Assembly (NCBI RefSeq): GCF_031877795.1
Contig: NC_133943.1
Coordinates: 12,331,001-12,395,000, forward strand
DNA length: 64,000 bases
Direction of reading: 5' to 3'
DNA from: Strix aluco
Taxonomy: Eukaryota > Chordata > Aves > Strigiformes > Strigidae
Both the position numbers and the translations under genes were made by a program. The number at the start of each line of letters is the position of its first letter. Position 1 is the stretch's first letter. This document shows positions 34,551 through 45,783 of this stretch, piece by piece. The notes beneath the pieces are model-generated. The model saw nothing but the letters and a program-made list of their open reading frames with translations. It did not search any database and had not been told where the DNA came from.

Positions 34551-34645
34551 GGATCACAGAAAATTCCAGCTGGAAGGGACTGCAGGCAGGCATCGAGCCC
34601 AGGCTCCTGCTCCAAGCAGCGCAGCTACAGCCTGGGCACCCTCGC
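34551..34645 (-). mobile_element. CR1 LINE 3'-end remnant
   Basis: The plus strand reads GGATCACAGAAAATTCCAGC, then TGGAAGGGACTGCAGG, CATCGAGCCCAGGCTCCTGC and TCCAAGCAG. This matches the reverse complement of the avian/reptilian CR1 3' terminus (TCACAGAAT...TTGGAAGGGACC...ATCATCGAGTCCAACTCCTG) with substitutions. It is a short, old, 5'-truncated copy inserted on the minus strand. Its right boundary is uncertain. CR1 is the dominant LINE of sauropsids, which supports the taxonomic guess. Confidence 0.6.
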
Positions 34646-36631
34646 CTCTGCCGCAGTCTGTTTTAGGGAAAGCACAGAACACAAAGCACATGCAAGTTCC
34701 TGCAAGTTGTAAGCACTGCACCTGAAAAAGCCAACTGAGAGAACAGGCAGAACAATGCAATAGCAAAGCAAGTCAACACATAAGTTTGAAAAATAACCCC
34801 CATATAGAATTCAATAGAAATCAGCAAAAGCCAAATAGGATGGCACACACTGCACAGGCTTGGCACACCTACCAGAAACATACCTAGCTTCCAGGGACTG
34901 ACAGTGTTTTCAACACAGACAGGGCTTGAATTCATCACTTATTACCAACACCACACATAACAGTAGCAAGGCAGTGAGAGCGACGTTACTAATGTTACTA
35001 ATAACTGAGGAGCAGTCTCTCCTTTCAGAGCCTTTTATGGGAGAAGAGAAAAACGCTCTCAATTGCTTGTAACAAGGAATGGCTTAAATAGGTTAAAAAT
35101 AATGAACCAGTATGCTGCACATGAGCACTCCACACTCCAAATTAAGCAATCCTTTAAAAGGTGGCCTTAGGAAGCCTCTCAGTTGTTGTAAGGAGGTTAA
35201 ATTGCTTTGAAACCCTGTTACACAGCTTAGGAAGATGACTAAGAACCTGTTGTTACAGCCTTATGTCATTACCTGAATTCTAGCACTTTCCAGGGAGCAT
35301 GAGGTCGTAGTTCTTGTGCTGTACAGCCTCTGTTATAATGATAATTACATGTAAAGGGCCTGGGATTGCTTGCCGATGTTTCTGACTTTGCATCAGGACA
35401 GCAGGTAAGAGTAAACCTCCCAACACAAAACCTTTGCAGAGCTGCAACCAGGAGTCAAGATCCACATAGTTTTTAATGCTTTCAGTTTTAAATCTTTGTT
35501 ACAAACCAAATAGATTACACAGTAAATGAGTGTTCAGTATCACAGCATCTCTTTAAGGAAGGTTGCCATCTTGCTCGTTGTTCAGCATGTCTGGTGCAGG
35601 CTGGTTTTCTGCAAAGCAGCACGACAGAGCTGACAGTTTAAGCTCACACTTCTGTGCAGAAGTAAACTCTATGTCTGAAAGACTAACTGGATTCCATGCT
35701 CCTCCGCAGGACAAGGCTTGCAGTTGTAAGAACTACAAACCAATGCATTTTGACACTCCAAGCATATGAACTGTTCTTGCTTACAGTGCTTATCAAAGGC
35801 AGTTTTGTTTCTAAAAATCTGACAACCCTCCTCAAAGTCATGAGTAAATTTAATGGACAGATGAAATAATTTCTTCTCCTGAAACCAAATGATTTCTTCA
35901 TGTCAAAGCAAGAAAAGTGGTGCCAAAACTATTCTAAGCAGCCACTCTGAAAACAGCTGACAAGAAGGCATTTCACTGATGCTTCTCCCCCTTCTGTCAA
36001 TGCATGTTGTCAGATGCATTGCCTAGACAGTAGAAATCATATATAAGGACATAATGTAGTATTTTAAATACCAGTTCTTAGAAACATACCAGTTTTTCAT
36101 ATGAGGCATTGCTTGTAAAGCATCCTTATTTGGATGGGGCAACGCTCAGAGTCTAGAAAAACATCCTAGCCAGAAGAATGAGCTACATTTCTTCTTCCAC
36201 CTTACAGGTAACAGAGAGACCGCTCTGACTCAGAAGTTTCCAAATGTGCACTGGTATCTCTGAAGCCAGGCAGACTTTTTGCCTCCCTGTACTCCCAGAT
36301 TATCTATACAAGTGTTTATTAGCACACAATGTTCTCCAGCTAAAGTTTACCATCTTCTCAGGGCAGATCCTTCTCGTAAAGAGAGTATGCATAGTGACCG
36401 CATGGGAGTGCGACCTTGATCCAGATTACCACTCCGTGATGACAGAGAGTGCACAGTGTAAGTATTATGATCTTGAAGAAACAGTTTTCAAAATGAAAGA
36501 CCTTTTCAAACAGTAAAAATATGAACTGTGAGCAGGAACTCTGCTACATGCATGGAAACTGTCTAAAAAGCTAACATACAAACAACATTTACACAATAGG
36601 CATCTGGCAGCATTTTCAGACATTTTTTTAA

Positions 36632-36637
36632 TTTATT
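36632..36637 (-). terminator. CSNK1A1: CSNK1A1 distal poly(A) signal
   Basis: On the minus strand this reads CAGAATAAATTAAAAAAATG: AATAAA immediately followed by an overlapping ATTAAA. The conserved-looking UTR ends here. Cleavage is expected near 36610-36620. Confidence 0.65.
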
Positions 36638-37075
36638 CTGACATGCTATAAAGGAATAAATTACACTGTTAAAGAATTACCAGCAATAAAAGTACTTCTT
36701 TCTTTCAGCTGGGCTAGAATAGGAGTGAGAAGGAAGACAGCCTGGGGCAGTAACCAATGTGAACTCTGCATGGTGCGAGGCTGTCCCCAAGAACAAGAGT
36801 AAATCTGATCATATCCACTTCACAAGAACTTGAAAGAAAATGCCTTGGTTTAAAACCATCCAAATACTCCATTCAAATTTTTCTCAAAACTAGCAATCAC
36901 AAGTCAGTCCAGCCGATGCATGACGTGGCAATGCTCGGAGGCTGCCAATACCGGGTCTGCAAAAGATGCCATTTCATTTAAAAAAAAATCCAATCTTAGT
37001 ATAGAGGGCTGGTCTCAAACAACAAGTTATAAAAATGCAAGACTGCCCCTTCCCCCTCAAGGAAAAAATACAAAA

Positions 37076-37081
37076 TTTATT
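37076..37081 (-). terminator. CSNK1A1: CSNK1A1 internal poly(A) signal (alternative)
   Basis: AATAAA on the minus strand within TTTAAATAAATTTTG, about 1.04 kb after the stop codon. Conserved-looking sequence continues past it, so it is probably a minor or tandem alternative site. Confidence 0.4.
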
Positions 37082-38117
37082 TAAAAACAAAATGAGGAAG
37101 AGTTACAACACTAAATCTAAAATGATTTAGAAAGAAATATGACTTCTTTTGCTTAACAAATGGCCTCGAAACTTGGTTTAGAAACAGGGTAATGTAGATT
37201 TCTTAAACTGAATTAACAAGGCAAATTAAAAAAAAAAATCTCATTTCCTTACAGAAACAGTTTTTAGTTTTTAATGAACTTGTAAACAAAAAAGCTCCCG
37301 CTTCAAAATAAAAACAAAATCCCAGATCATATAGATGTTTACAGTGATTACATTTATCTAAGCAACTTACATACAGGTTCAGTTGTAAGATGTTAACTAA
37401 ATTTCGTGACAAATATGCTGTTTTTCCTTTTATACCAAGAACATTATAGAGTTAATGCAGAGTCCTAAAGATTATCTAGTAGTCGCTAAGTTTCTCTTAA
37501 GTCTTCACTTTAGATGCTGTTATTTCTAGCACAGGTAAGCAGGCAGAGTCTTTCATACGCTTAAAAACTGGAATCTTTGGTTACTACCATGTCAGCTGGC
37601 TTGGTATGTTGCACATAGAAGCCAACAACTTTAAGAATGTTTTAAGTGTACAACTTTCAAAACCCAGGGAGGAATAACCAGAAAAGAGTGCACAATTGTG
37701 AGCATTTACAATTATCACAACTGTTGCCGAAGACTGTTCATGCCATTCTTCCAAAACAATGAGATCTCATAAGCAGTGTAGTTCAAAGTAAAAAGGTAAC
37801 AAAAATTGGCATATGCACAATTTTCTCCACTTGTGTGTCAACCATTAGTTAACTTTTCCACTTGAAAAAAATGCAATAGAAAACTGGACACCATGTTTCA
37901 CTATCTCAGTAATATTCACAATTACAGCTGCTACAACTCAAAGTGCAGCATCATTGACACTGCCCAGAGCCAGTTTATACTGATATTAAGTTCTTTACAC
38001 CAAGTAAATGGTTGCCCACAGCCACTGGCAAGTGTACGTATGAACTAAAATTTCTAGGATTTGGGGAGTGACAAGTCCTGCTCCGATCTGCTCTGCTTTG
38101 TCCCATCCTCGCCATGC

Positions 38118-38125
38118 TCAGAAAC
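38118..38125 (-). CDS. CSNK1A1: Casein kinase 1 alpha, last coding exon (distal)
   Basis: A TATCTTGCAG acceptor is followed by GTTTCTGA. The first two bases complete a Gly codon with the G left by the preceding exon, then TTC (Phe) and TGA. This yields the ...KGF C-terminus of the 337-residue form when joined to the S-extended exon. Joined from the upstream GC donor it gives ...TPTGF. The coding part is eight bases and was found only from splice phase. Confidence 0.9.
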
Positions 38126-41100
38126 CTGCAAGATAAACACAAGGGCAACTTACTGATACGGGATGAAAATGAGAAACAACCTTCACAGTAGGAGAATAAA
38201 ACATCAGTTATGGTCATTCAAAGGGGAAAAATGCTGCTCCATCTCAGAATTGCAGAGTTCCTGGTGTCCGTTTCCAAAGCTAACCAGCATTTGCCACCAG
38301 CCTTTAGCTCAAACACACACCTCTCACTCACACCTACCGCTGCACTGGAAAACAGGCTTATGTACCAGCTGGATGCCGCATGCCTCAAATAGGAATTCAG
38401 ACCAACAGTTTGAAAACAAGTTGTGTTATTGCCACTAGGAAGCAGGATGTAATTTCATAGGATTGTTTTCTACTTGTCTGCAATGTCTCATGTTTATATC
38501 TTTGAATGTCAAACTGTCAGCTGATTGCAGTGGTACTCCTCAGAGACGCAGTACGGCAGTGCCACACAGACAGAAGGAAAAGGAACAGGAACAACTTACC
38601 TTACAGTAACTGGTGTTCACTACACGCTCACGTGTACGACGCTCTGGGCAACCAGAACAGAAGTGAGAACCTTTGACAGTGACTAGGAACCAGCACCCCT
38701 TCTGTCCTTGGAAGGGCAAGTGAACCAACTCATGTGACAGGGGAGGTGGGGCGTCAAGAACAATTCTTTTGAAGTTCAGTACTCCAAACGACAAGTTCAA
38801 GACATTGTGGAAAAGGGAGAGTATAAGAATACCTACACAGATCTCAAAGAACCAGTTACTGCAAGCTAAGTCAGACTTCTCTTCATGTGACTGCTTACAT
38901 ACTCATTTCTGGTGACTCAGGTAGTAGCACTGTGCTTTAAAGAGGTAACAGGAGTCTCAATCAAAGACTACTTTGCCAAGCAAGTTTCCATTCTGGATGC
39001 CCTCCAAACAGCATGGTATTCTGTTGATGTATGAATTCATCTGAGCCACAGCTCTGAGTTTTTGCAACAGAAATCTCTTCACAGCGAAATACAGACAAAG
39101 CTGACCTCAGCTATAGCTTGTGCTGTCATCCAGAGAGAAGCAAGTGCAAACAAGTCTTAAACATAGCCTGACATTCAATCAAAAATGTATCTGGATAGTA
39201 CCCAGAAGACAGCTTTAACTATTCCAGAATAGGCTACAGGTGATTTAGAAAAGATTTGACAGCTTTGAACCAAATTTTAATGCACAGGAAGACAATTCTC
39301 TTTATCCAGCACTAGAAAATCTAAAAAAAATATATATATTTCCACACCAGAATTAAGACAGTCATTCCAACACCAGTGCAAATTCTCACAGAAACCCCAG
39401 TGATTCCTTAGTTCCACTGGCGTGAAGTTGTCCATAACCCTTACTTGATGTACACAACCAAAAGTTACACTGTTTTTCCATTTAGTATGTTCAGCAGTGA
39501 ACACTGATTCATCATTTGAACCACTTTCTCCATCAAAGCAGCCAAACCTAAGTCAACAAAGGAGGAGTGTGCTCCCCATGTGGAAAGAAACAGATCAACT
39601 CATTGCTTTAGAAGCCTGGATGTTTCAAATGAAAATGGGATCCTGAACCTGAGAAGAAAGGACAAATGAATGAATGATATGCTGCTATTTGTTAGAATAG
39701 CTCAAATCCAAGGTATGAGGGGGAAGAGAATGCCCAACTCTACAGAAAGCAATAGGGAACTGGATTCAACCCACAACATCCCCTGCAATTCCTAAGACTA
39801 CATGGAAGTGTTCCCAAACACAGCCCAATCACAGCTGTCAAATGAGACACTGAGACATTCATGTTGCACACGAGACTTTGCCAGTAAGAACGTGCTGAAG
39901 AGTTGATGCCCACATCTCTCTAACAAATCTTCACTATGTACATGGCCAGCCCAAATCTGCACATTCATCACTCCTTGTCCCTCCGGGGTGTTACTCAAAA
40001 CTCTGATAATCTCTATGCTATGTGAGAGATACTCAGATTGCTTTACTATTTCCATAGCTGCAGATCTGATCAACAGAGGAAGAGTAACTGTACTGTCATA
40101 ACTCTAGGAAGCACCTCTACTTGAGAAATAGTCAAACTTTTTCCCTATTAAGTAGCTGCAGAGACAAGCAGTGAAAAGTATTTAGTTATCAACTGGCTAA
40201 ATCTCAAGCAGTGAACTAATAGTCTGTTCTGAGAAATACTGCCACGACCATAGCCATCCAGTGAATGCTAATGGAACTGCTGACAGGCTTCCAGAACTCT
40301 ACATTGAAGTGAATTAAAAACACCTCTCATAAAGGGAATGGATAGACTTTATCCTGGAGATTGACTGCTTGAGTCGTTTTATGACTGAGGGAAGCTGACT
40401 GTAAGCATTGTTACAAATCACACCTGAACAACTACTGCACTGTCAAGAGATCGAGAGCTAAACTTCCCAGAGTCAGCAGAGAAGCTCTGTCTGTTGAAAC
40501 AGTTCACCTCTCCCAAGTTCAAAAACAGCTGATCTTGCTGTTACAAAAGACACTGCACAGGGTTCCAGAGAGGGACAGGAAAAAAATAAAAGAGAAAAAA
40601 AAGGCCATTGACAGAACAGGCTTCCCTAGAACCAAACAGAATATTCAGCCTGAATAACCTATAGGATTCAGTGCGATGGTTTAATATGGATCTGAGTTAA
40701 GATAGCCAGGAATATCTATAAAGGAGCACACTGTCCAGACAATTTAAGTCATGTAAGTCTCTGGACATTGTTTGAAAGAATTAAGACTTCACCACCCTCC
40801 TCAGATGCACACCTTCAGTAGTAGTTGCACTTTATATGGTATACTGTACGATTTTAACCAGTAAACGCACCTGTAAATTCCTATTTCCAGTACTCTTGTT
40901 AAACTGGATACGGTTACCAGAGGGGTATAATTTGATACCATGAAACCTTTTAAGCCACTTTAGCATAGGCTTTGCTACAGCAACTACATGAGAATTTAAC
41001 TGAACTCTGGAAAAAATAACCAGGTATTTCATTAATCTTCAATGTCAGAGCAACATATAAGCCATAGAGCCTCCTGCCTGAGCTTAGATGGTTTCAGAAA

Positions 41101-42211
41101 ATCTTCATTAACAGGCAATATTCCCCACAAAAAGGCATGTAGGATTTTAGAAATCTGGAATTGTTACTTTGCTGAAGAGACTAAGTTAACTATTTTAGGA
41201 AGCTGGGGAAGTCTTCAGATGTTTGACAAGCACTACTTCAACGCTTTGCTGACGTTACAGCTTGATTGATCCAAAGGTCACAAGCCTTTTCTTCATGGTG
41301 GGGTGGGCAGAGGAGGGATTCATTTCTCCAAAAGACTGTTACTCCATGCAAGAGCCACTGAAATTCTGCTAGAAAAAAAAAAGCAACTTCTCCATAGCTA
41401 TAGCAATGGGCCTCGTTACCAAAGAACAGTGCAATGAGGAATGTCCAAGAAACAGAAATGGTCTATAAGGTTCAGCTGCAAGACAGCTTCCCTGTTACTC
41501 ATGCTGCTCAGTCAGCTGCAGCTTTGTACTCTGTCACTGCATCATCACTAGAAGGTGGAGGCAGATAATCGTTATAATGACCTTTCCTTTACTTACTGTA
41601 TAGCACTCGGTCAGAGACTGCCTGAGCCAGGAGAGTACCACATTAAACCTCAGAATACTTCACCAGCAAAACAGTATTTCAAATGCATACAACTTGATGT
41701 TTCAGGGCAGCATCCATTTACAGATCATCCCGCCTGTTAGACCTCCTGTTAGACCTTCACTTTAAGCACAAGCTGTTGTGAAGAATCTGCATTTTTACCT
41801 ACGTTATTTCCTTCTGCTCTAACAGCCATCCCCTCCCCACTCTGACATCAGGTTCAGTAGTGGGTTCTGAACTTGTCAGAGCTTCTGTATTTCAGGAAGC
41901 AAGCTAAGCCTGGTGCTTAATCACCGAGTCTGCTATGTACCAGTGTTTCAGCTGAAGGAACTGGTTTACAGCCTTCAATGTTATAACACGTCAGCTCCAG
42001 CAAAACAAGTTGGACTTTTTAATGCCACAAAGAATCTGACATTTAATGGCATCCTATGGAAACTTTTTTTCTTCAAGAAACCATTTCAGATTGAGTCTTG
42101 AGAAGACCAGCAGGTATTTTAGTTCTTCATTTTTTCTGGATGAAGTGTTATATTTTTGGATAGCTATTTTGACTAAAGCCACCTGGTAATGTTTGAATGC
42201 TGCCACAATAC
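38126..42211 (-). other. CSNK1A1: CSNK1A1 last intron (part downstream of proximal 3' end)
   Basis: AT-rich intron; the full intron from the GT donor is 43387-38126, 5,262 bp. No coding exon is recognised. It holds only short runs such as the A/TA stretch near 39325. It lies beyond the proximal poly(A) site, so it is present only in precursors of the distal isoform. Confidence 0.75.
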
Positions 42212-42234
42212 ATGAAAAACAATGTTTTGATAAG

Positions 42235-42240
42235 TTTATT
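42235..42240 (-). terminator. CSNK1A1: CSNK1A1 proximal poly(A) signal
   Basis: AATAAA on the minus strand (TACAATAAACTTATC), the first canonical signal after the TAG of the composite exon. Cleavage is expected near 42215. Confidence 0.5.
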
Positions 42241-43027
42241 GTAAACACTTCTGCATTTCTTTGACTTCCAAGTCTGCCATGTTAGCTTAATATATAATTT
42301 TATACATACAAAAGTGATAGTCAAGTCAGGAATGTACTGAAGAATAGCAAGTACTAGCAATACCTCAGTACATAACTTAAACCTAGCTTCCTTATTCTCA
42401 AACAACCTCATTAGCTTCAATTTTATCCACAGCTCACCTTGAGCAATCAGTTTCATTATAAGGCTGGCTGTAAGTCACCAGCTGTAGCAGTTTCATTCTA
42501 GTAACATACTAGACTAACACAGGCATATTTACATTACTGAAAAAATTTAAAAAGCTTCTAGAATGTTTAAAAAAGTCATATGTGCCTTTTCAGAACTCAG
42601 TTTTCAGTTTTTACACAATTACACCTTGAACATTTCACAACATTTCCCTTTGAAACCATAACCTACAAACATGAAAAATAATCAAGAAACCTGAAACCCC
42701 ACCCAGAGCATCCAGATACTTCAGAAAATTGTGACTTGGCAGTCCACAGCAGTTCAGGGTTACTCCTTGATTTAGGAGTAAGACTCCAAGACATTTTGAG
42801 CTCATTGGTCCTTTCCTTTAACTCTGGACCAAGTGTCTCAGTGTACACCCACTGGAGGAAGCCAAATCATTCACAATTTTCTGTCTCCAATGTTTGAGGC
42901 ATACAGAACAGAAGCAAACCCACAGCACTATATCAGCTGGAACAGAGTAGAACCCAAAGTCTCTAGATCCTTGCCTAGTTAATGAGAATTACCCCTTAAG
43001 AAGTGTTAGGTCTAGGATTTTGGATTG

Positions 43028-43090
43028 TATTATATATTTATATATATATAAATATATATGTATATATATAAATAAAAATAAATAAAAATG
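43028..43090. repeat. TA-rich microsatellite in CSNK1A1 3'UTR
   Basis: A (TA)n tract is interrupted by TTTA and TGTA and followed by AATAAAAATAAATAAAAA on the plus strand. It can fold into self-complementary TATATA stems. It lies inside the proximal 3'UTR, in a place where I recall mammals also having a TA-rich stretch. Confidence 0.85.
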
Positions 43091-43387
43091 TCACATTCCC
43101 AACACCAAGTCAGTTTCTTGTTTTTGGAAAGTGGTTAATGCAGGAGCAAAAGATGCAGTGGTTAAAATGACCCAACATCCCCAGAAGAAATGATATGAAG
43201 AACAAGGACATTTTGGTATAAAGTTAGTAGTCAAATTCTCCAAGGACGTCTTTTGTTTTTGCTTTTTAAATTAACAGCCAAATATCTTTTTTAAACCACC
43301 TCCTTGATCTAACACTTAAATTGCTGACATTGTCCAAATTAGTGTAAATTTTTTTCCTGTAACGTCACTTGGTTCTTGGCTACTAAC

Positions 43388-43536
43388 CTTTCATGTTACT
43401 CTTGGATTTGTCAGTTTGCTTGCCTGTGGGGGTTTGGGCCTGCTGCCCCTGCCCACTGGAAGAGGCTGCCTGCTGTGCTGCTTTCTGCTTTAACATTGTC
43501 CAGTCGAATGTGTAGTCATATTGGTGGTTCAAGGTC
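43388..43536 (-). CDS. CSNK1A1: Casein kinase 1 alpha, C-terminal exon with S extension
   Basis: 149 nt with a TTTTCTAG acceptor and an AAAG|GTTAGT donor. It encodes residues 287-335 in the 337-residue numbering: [18 protein letters not shown] closes the kinase lobe, then an Ala/Gln/Ser-rich tail ([20 protein letters not shown]), then the Lys/Ser-rich S insert ([11 protein letters not shown]). The S insert (36 nt, 43388-43423) is optional because a second donor, ACAG|GCAAGC, can end the exon at 43424. The tail is thought to tune kinase activity and localisation. The reading frame is intact and matches vertebrate CK1 alpha throughout. Confidence 0.97.
43422..43424 (-). other. CSNK1A1: Non-canonical GC 5' splice site (S-minus isoform)
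   Basis: On the minus strand CCCACAG|GCAAGC: the exon would end at 43424 with a GC dinucleotide donor at 43423-43422. This is close to the GC-donor consensus AG|GCAAGT. It keeps the same phase as the GT donor 36 nt downstream. Skipping the S insert therefore joins ACA-G to GT-TTC-TGA and gives the known short C-terminus ...TPTGF. Confidence 0.75.
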
Positions 43537-44372
43537 CTAGAAAAGAGTACAATACTTTACTATATCACATCATAACTTCCTTACTGCTAATACCAAGCCT
43601 TTGCTGAAAACCTGGAACTACAGGTTAACTCTTTTTGTAAGATGCTTTGGAGATTATGAATGGGATAAAAATGTTATTACTAACTTAAAGGGATTCTGAA
43701 GTAAGCCCAAATACCATCAAGCAGCATTTTCTTCACTGTTTATGCAAAAGTTTGCATTTGTAAAGAAGCACTTTCTCAAGACCCAGTTTACCTATTTGTT
43801 TGCACTGAGGTTGTAGTTTTAAGGAGAGACTGCAGCACTGTAGATCATAGAATAAAAATTGCTTTCAATTCCAGAAACCTGGAGGGAGACTCTTGAGGGA
43901 GCAGTACCAGTTCTTCTTTTGACAGATGCTGTTCCCTCCACAAGGTTGAGTTTATGTTCTGGTTTCTCTAACAAGCTCAATAAAACAGCACTATTCCCCT
44001 CCATTGAAATCCATCTCAGGCACCACTGCTAGTCCCATCACCAACCTCCAAACACAAAAAGCTTCAAACACTTCTACTGAGGGGTCAATTTCTTAAGCTA
44101 CTTGCAACAGAACTTGAAGCATGGGCTCAATCCTCTAGCATTAGTGGTCAGATCACGCAATGCAAAAACAAGAGAATATTTTCCTTCATGTTTAACATGG
44201 AACAATATTTTTCAGGTCCTTTAAACAGCTTTTCAAACTTTGAAATGAAAGTCCCAGAAGAACTCCCTACACCACAAACATACAGAGCAGCTTTCTGCAG
44301 TACAAGTCCCACAGAGCAGTTACCAACTGGTAAAGCACTGAAATTTCTGTACTTTTCCACTTTGAGACTGAC
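43537..44372 (-). other. CSNK1A1: CSNK1A1 intron (836 bp)
   Basis: Intron between the exon ending ...RILF(AG) and the C-terminal exon, with a GTCAGT donor. AT-rich; no other feature recognised. Confidence 0.9.
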
Positions 44373-44479
44373 CTGAAAAGAATACGGAATAATTGCCTCA
44401 GATACATGTAATCTGGTGCCTCTTCAAAGCGCAGGCCACGACAGTAGTTCAGATACATGGCAAATTCTGCAGGGAATCC
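44373..44479 (-). CDS. CSNK1A1: Casein kinase 1 alpha, coding exon (residues 251-286)
   Basis: 107 nt with acceptor TTTACAG and donor TTCAG|GTCAGT; it ends after two bases of Arg286. It encodes [20 protein letters not shown], then [15 protein letters not shown]. This is the alpha-helical end of the kinase C-lobe with the CK1-typical YCRGLRFEE and PDYxYLRxLF motifs. No substitutions relative to the vertebrate protein as I know it. Confidence 0.97.
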
Positions 44480-45708
44480 CTGTAAATCAACAGTGTTAAT
44501 CAAGCTATGGCTTGCAGCAAAAAGCTTCTAACAACCCTATAAGAAGGCAAAAAGCTGTATTTCTGTCTATGATGGCAGAGAAAAACTGGCTGAAGATTCT
44601 TAAGTCTAAATTCCTCTTTGTCTCTCATTATTAATTTATTCTGTATTTCAGAAAGTGGATTTGATCAGCAAGTTACCAGGTTCACATTCCTTCCCCAGAA
44701 TTGTTACCTGATGCATGTTTTGCAATTACAAGTTGTCTGCTACCAAAACCTCCAACATACAACATATTTAAAGCACTTCATTCATCCTAATTAAACCTAG
44801 CTGTTATTAACTAGGTCTCCAAAATAAGTAGTAATTGCCTCTTAGAAGAATCCACTCATGTTTCCTTGAGCATACTAGAGGCAAGGTCAGTTACCACTAT
44901 TAAGTGTGCAGACTTAAACCATGAAAACTTCTTTCAAAGATTCCCTGCTTTACATATTTATAAATTTAAGGCTATATTAAAGCCTACATGTAAATAGGTA
45001 ATAGCATTCAGCTGTACTACAAGAAAGAAAACACAGGGTATAACAGTTCAGCACTCTGGAAGATGCTGTCAGACTGTGTATAAATGTGCATGACTAGAAA
45101 GTGCAATCCTTGGTGCTGCTGTTTGATGTGCAAAAACTACTGTGTGTTCTCAGTGAGCTTTGTTACTAAGCATGTGGCTGCCACAGTTCAAGAGAAATCT
45201 TAAGACCCAAAGTACAGCATTGGAAGAACATCATTCTGCAACATGGCTTTAAAGATCACTTGATGCCCAATTCCACTACAGCCCCTATCTGAGACAAAGA
45301 CAATATGAACAACCTTAAAGAGGCAGAAACAAGCGTATATGGGTAAGCTATACAGCCCTCCCTTGGTTTTATTTATCCAAAAGGGCACATGTAGAACCTT
45401 CACTGTAGAAGGTGAGGAAATGAACAGGCCTCACATAAGAGCTGGAGAGCCTGCACAGCTGATAATCACCAAGAACTAGAACAACGGTGGTGTGAACTAA
45501 ACCAAAAAATAGCAGCAAATGCCTGCCCTGTTACACACATTCACAGTCTTGCTGGGTGGCCAAACACACAGCACCCATGACTGCCAGAGGAGTATTATTC
45601 AGTCTCACATGGCATTTGCTGCTATCTAATATGTTGGCTCTAGTTTTTAAAAAACAAGGAAGAAAAGAACTTTCATTTCACAGTATGACATCATTTGGAA
45701 ACTCTTAC
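44480..45708 (-). other. CSNK1A1: CSNK1A1 intron (1,229 bp)
   Basis: Phase-0 intron with a GTAAGAGT donor and a TTTACAG acceptor. AT-rich; no other feature recognised. Confidence 0.9.
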
Positions 45709-45783
45709 CTTACACAAAACCTCAACAGGAGTGGACATTTTCTTTTCACTAATCTTTTCATACTTTTGCTTCTTTGTTGCAGC
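45709..45783 (-). CDS. CSNK1A1: Casein kinase 1 alpha, coding exon (residues 226-250)
   Basis: 75 nt, 25 codons, phase 0 at both ends; acceptor TCCACAG, donor AAG|GTAAGA. It encodes [25 protein letters not shown], a Lys-rich segment of the C-lobe. In CK1 family structures the corresponding loop region lies near a nuclear-localisation-like basic patch. Confidence 0.97.

Larger units (their letters stand above)
21590..36611. other. Intergenic region between miR-145 and the CSNK1A1 3' end
   Basis: No gene is recognised. From 21.6 to about 27 kb it is GC-rich, with CpG-dense patches at roughly 21780-22010, 22860-23030 and 26260-26560 and a (TGCC)n repeat. An AT-rich island at 23270-23700 contains a very strong 3' splice-site-like sequence. 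From 27 to 33 kb base composition declines gradually. Beyond 33 kb it is AT-rich, with a CR1 remnant at 34.55 kb. The long Pro/Ala/Gly/Ser-rich open frames in the GC-rich part have no family signature. Confidence 0.6.
36612..38117 (-). other. CSNK1A1: CSNK1A1 distal 3'UTR
   Basis: About 1.5 kb follow the TGA at 38118-38120, down to the AATAAA at 36632-36637. It is AT-rich and lacks open frames. Several stretches resemble the mammalian CSNK1A1 3'UTR as I remember it, for example GGCTGTGGGCAACCATTTAC, GTGCATATGCCAATTTTTG and GACTCTGCATTAACTC on the minus strand. This suggests strong purifying selection on the UTR. An internal AATAAA at 37076-37081 could give a UTR of about 1.05 kb. A role in mRNA stability or miRNA control is inferred. 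Confidence 0.75.
42212..43382 (-). other. CSNK1A1: CSNK1A1 proximal (composite) 3'UTR
   Basis: If the donor at 43387 is not used, reading continues AAA GGT TAG (stop at 43383-43385) into about 1.17 kb of non-coding sequence. This stretch carries segments resembling the mammalian CSNK1A1 3'UTR as I recall it: TAGCCAAGAACCAAGTGACG, GTTAGATCAAGGAGGTGGTT and AAAATCCTAGACCTAACACT on the minus strand. It contains a TA-rich microsatellite and ends near an AATAAA at 42235-42240. This composite terminal exon encodes a protein ending ...NMKG. Usage relative to the distal exon cannot be judged from sequence. Confidence 0.65.

Noticed and set aside
36124-36133. Perfect CArG box CCTTATTTGG
   Set aside because: It is isolated, in AT-rich DNA beyond the CSNK1A1 3' end. 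About four perfect matches are expected by chance per 64 kb.
37874-37890. Stretch matching the start of miR-145-5p in the CSNK1A1 3'UTR
   Set aside because: The UTR strand carries GTCCAGTTTTC in the same sense as the miRNA, not its complement, so it is not a miR-145 target site. The match is probably coincidental.
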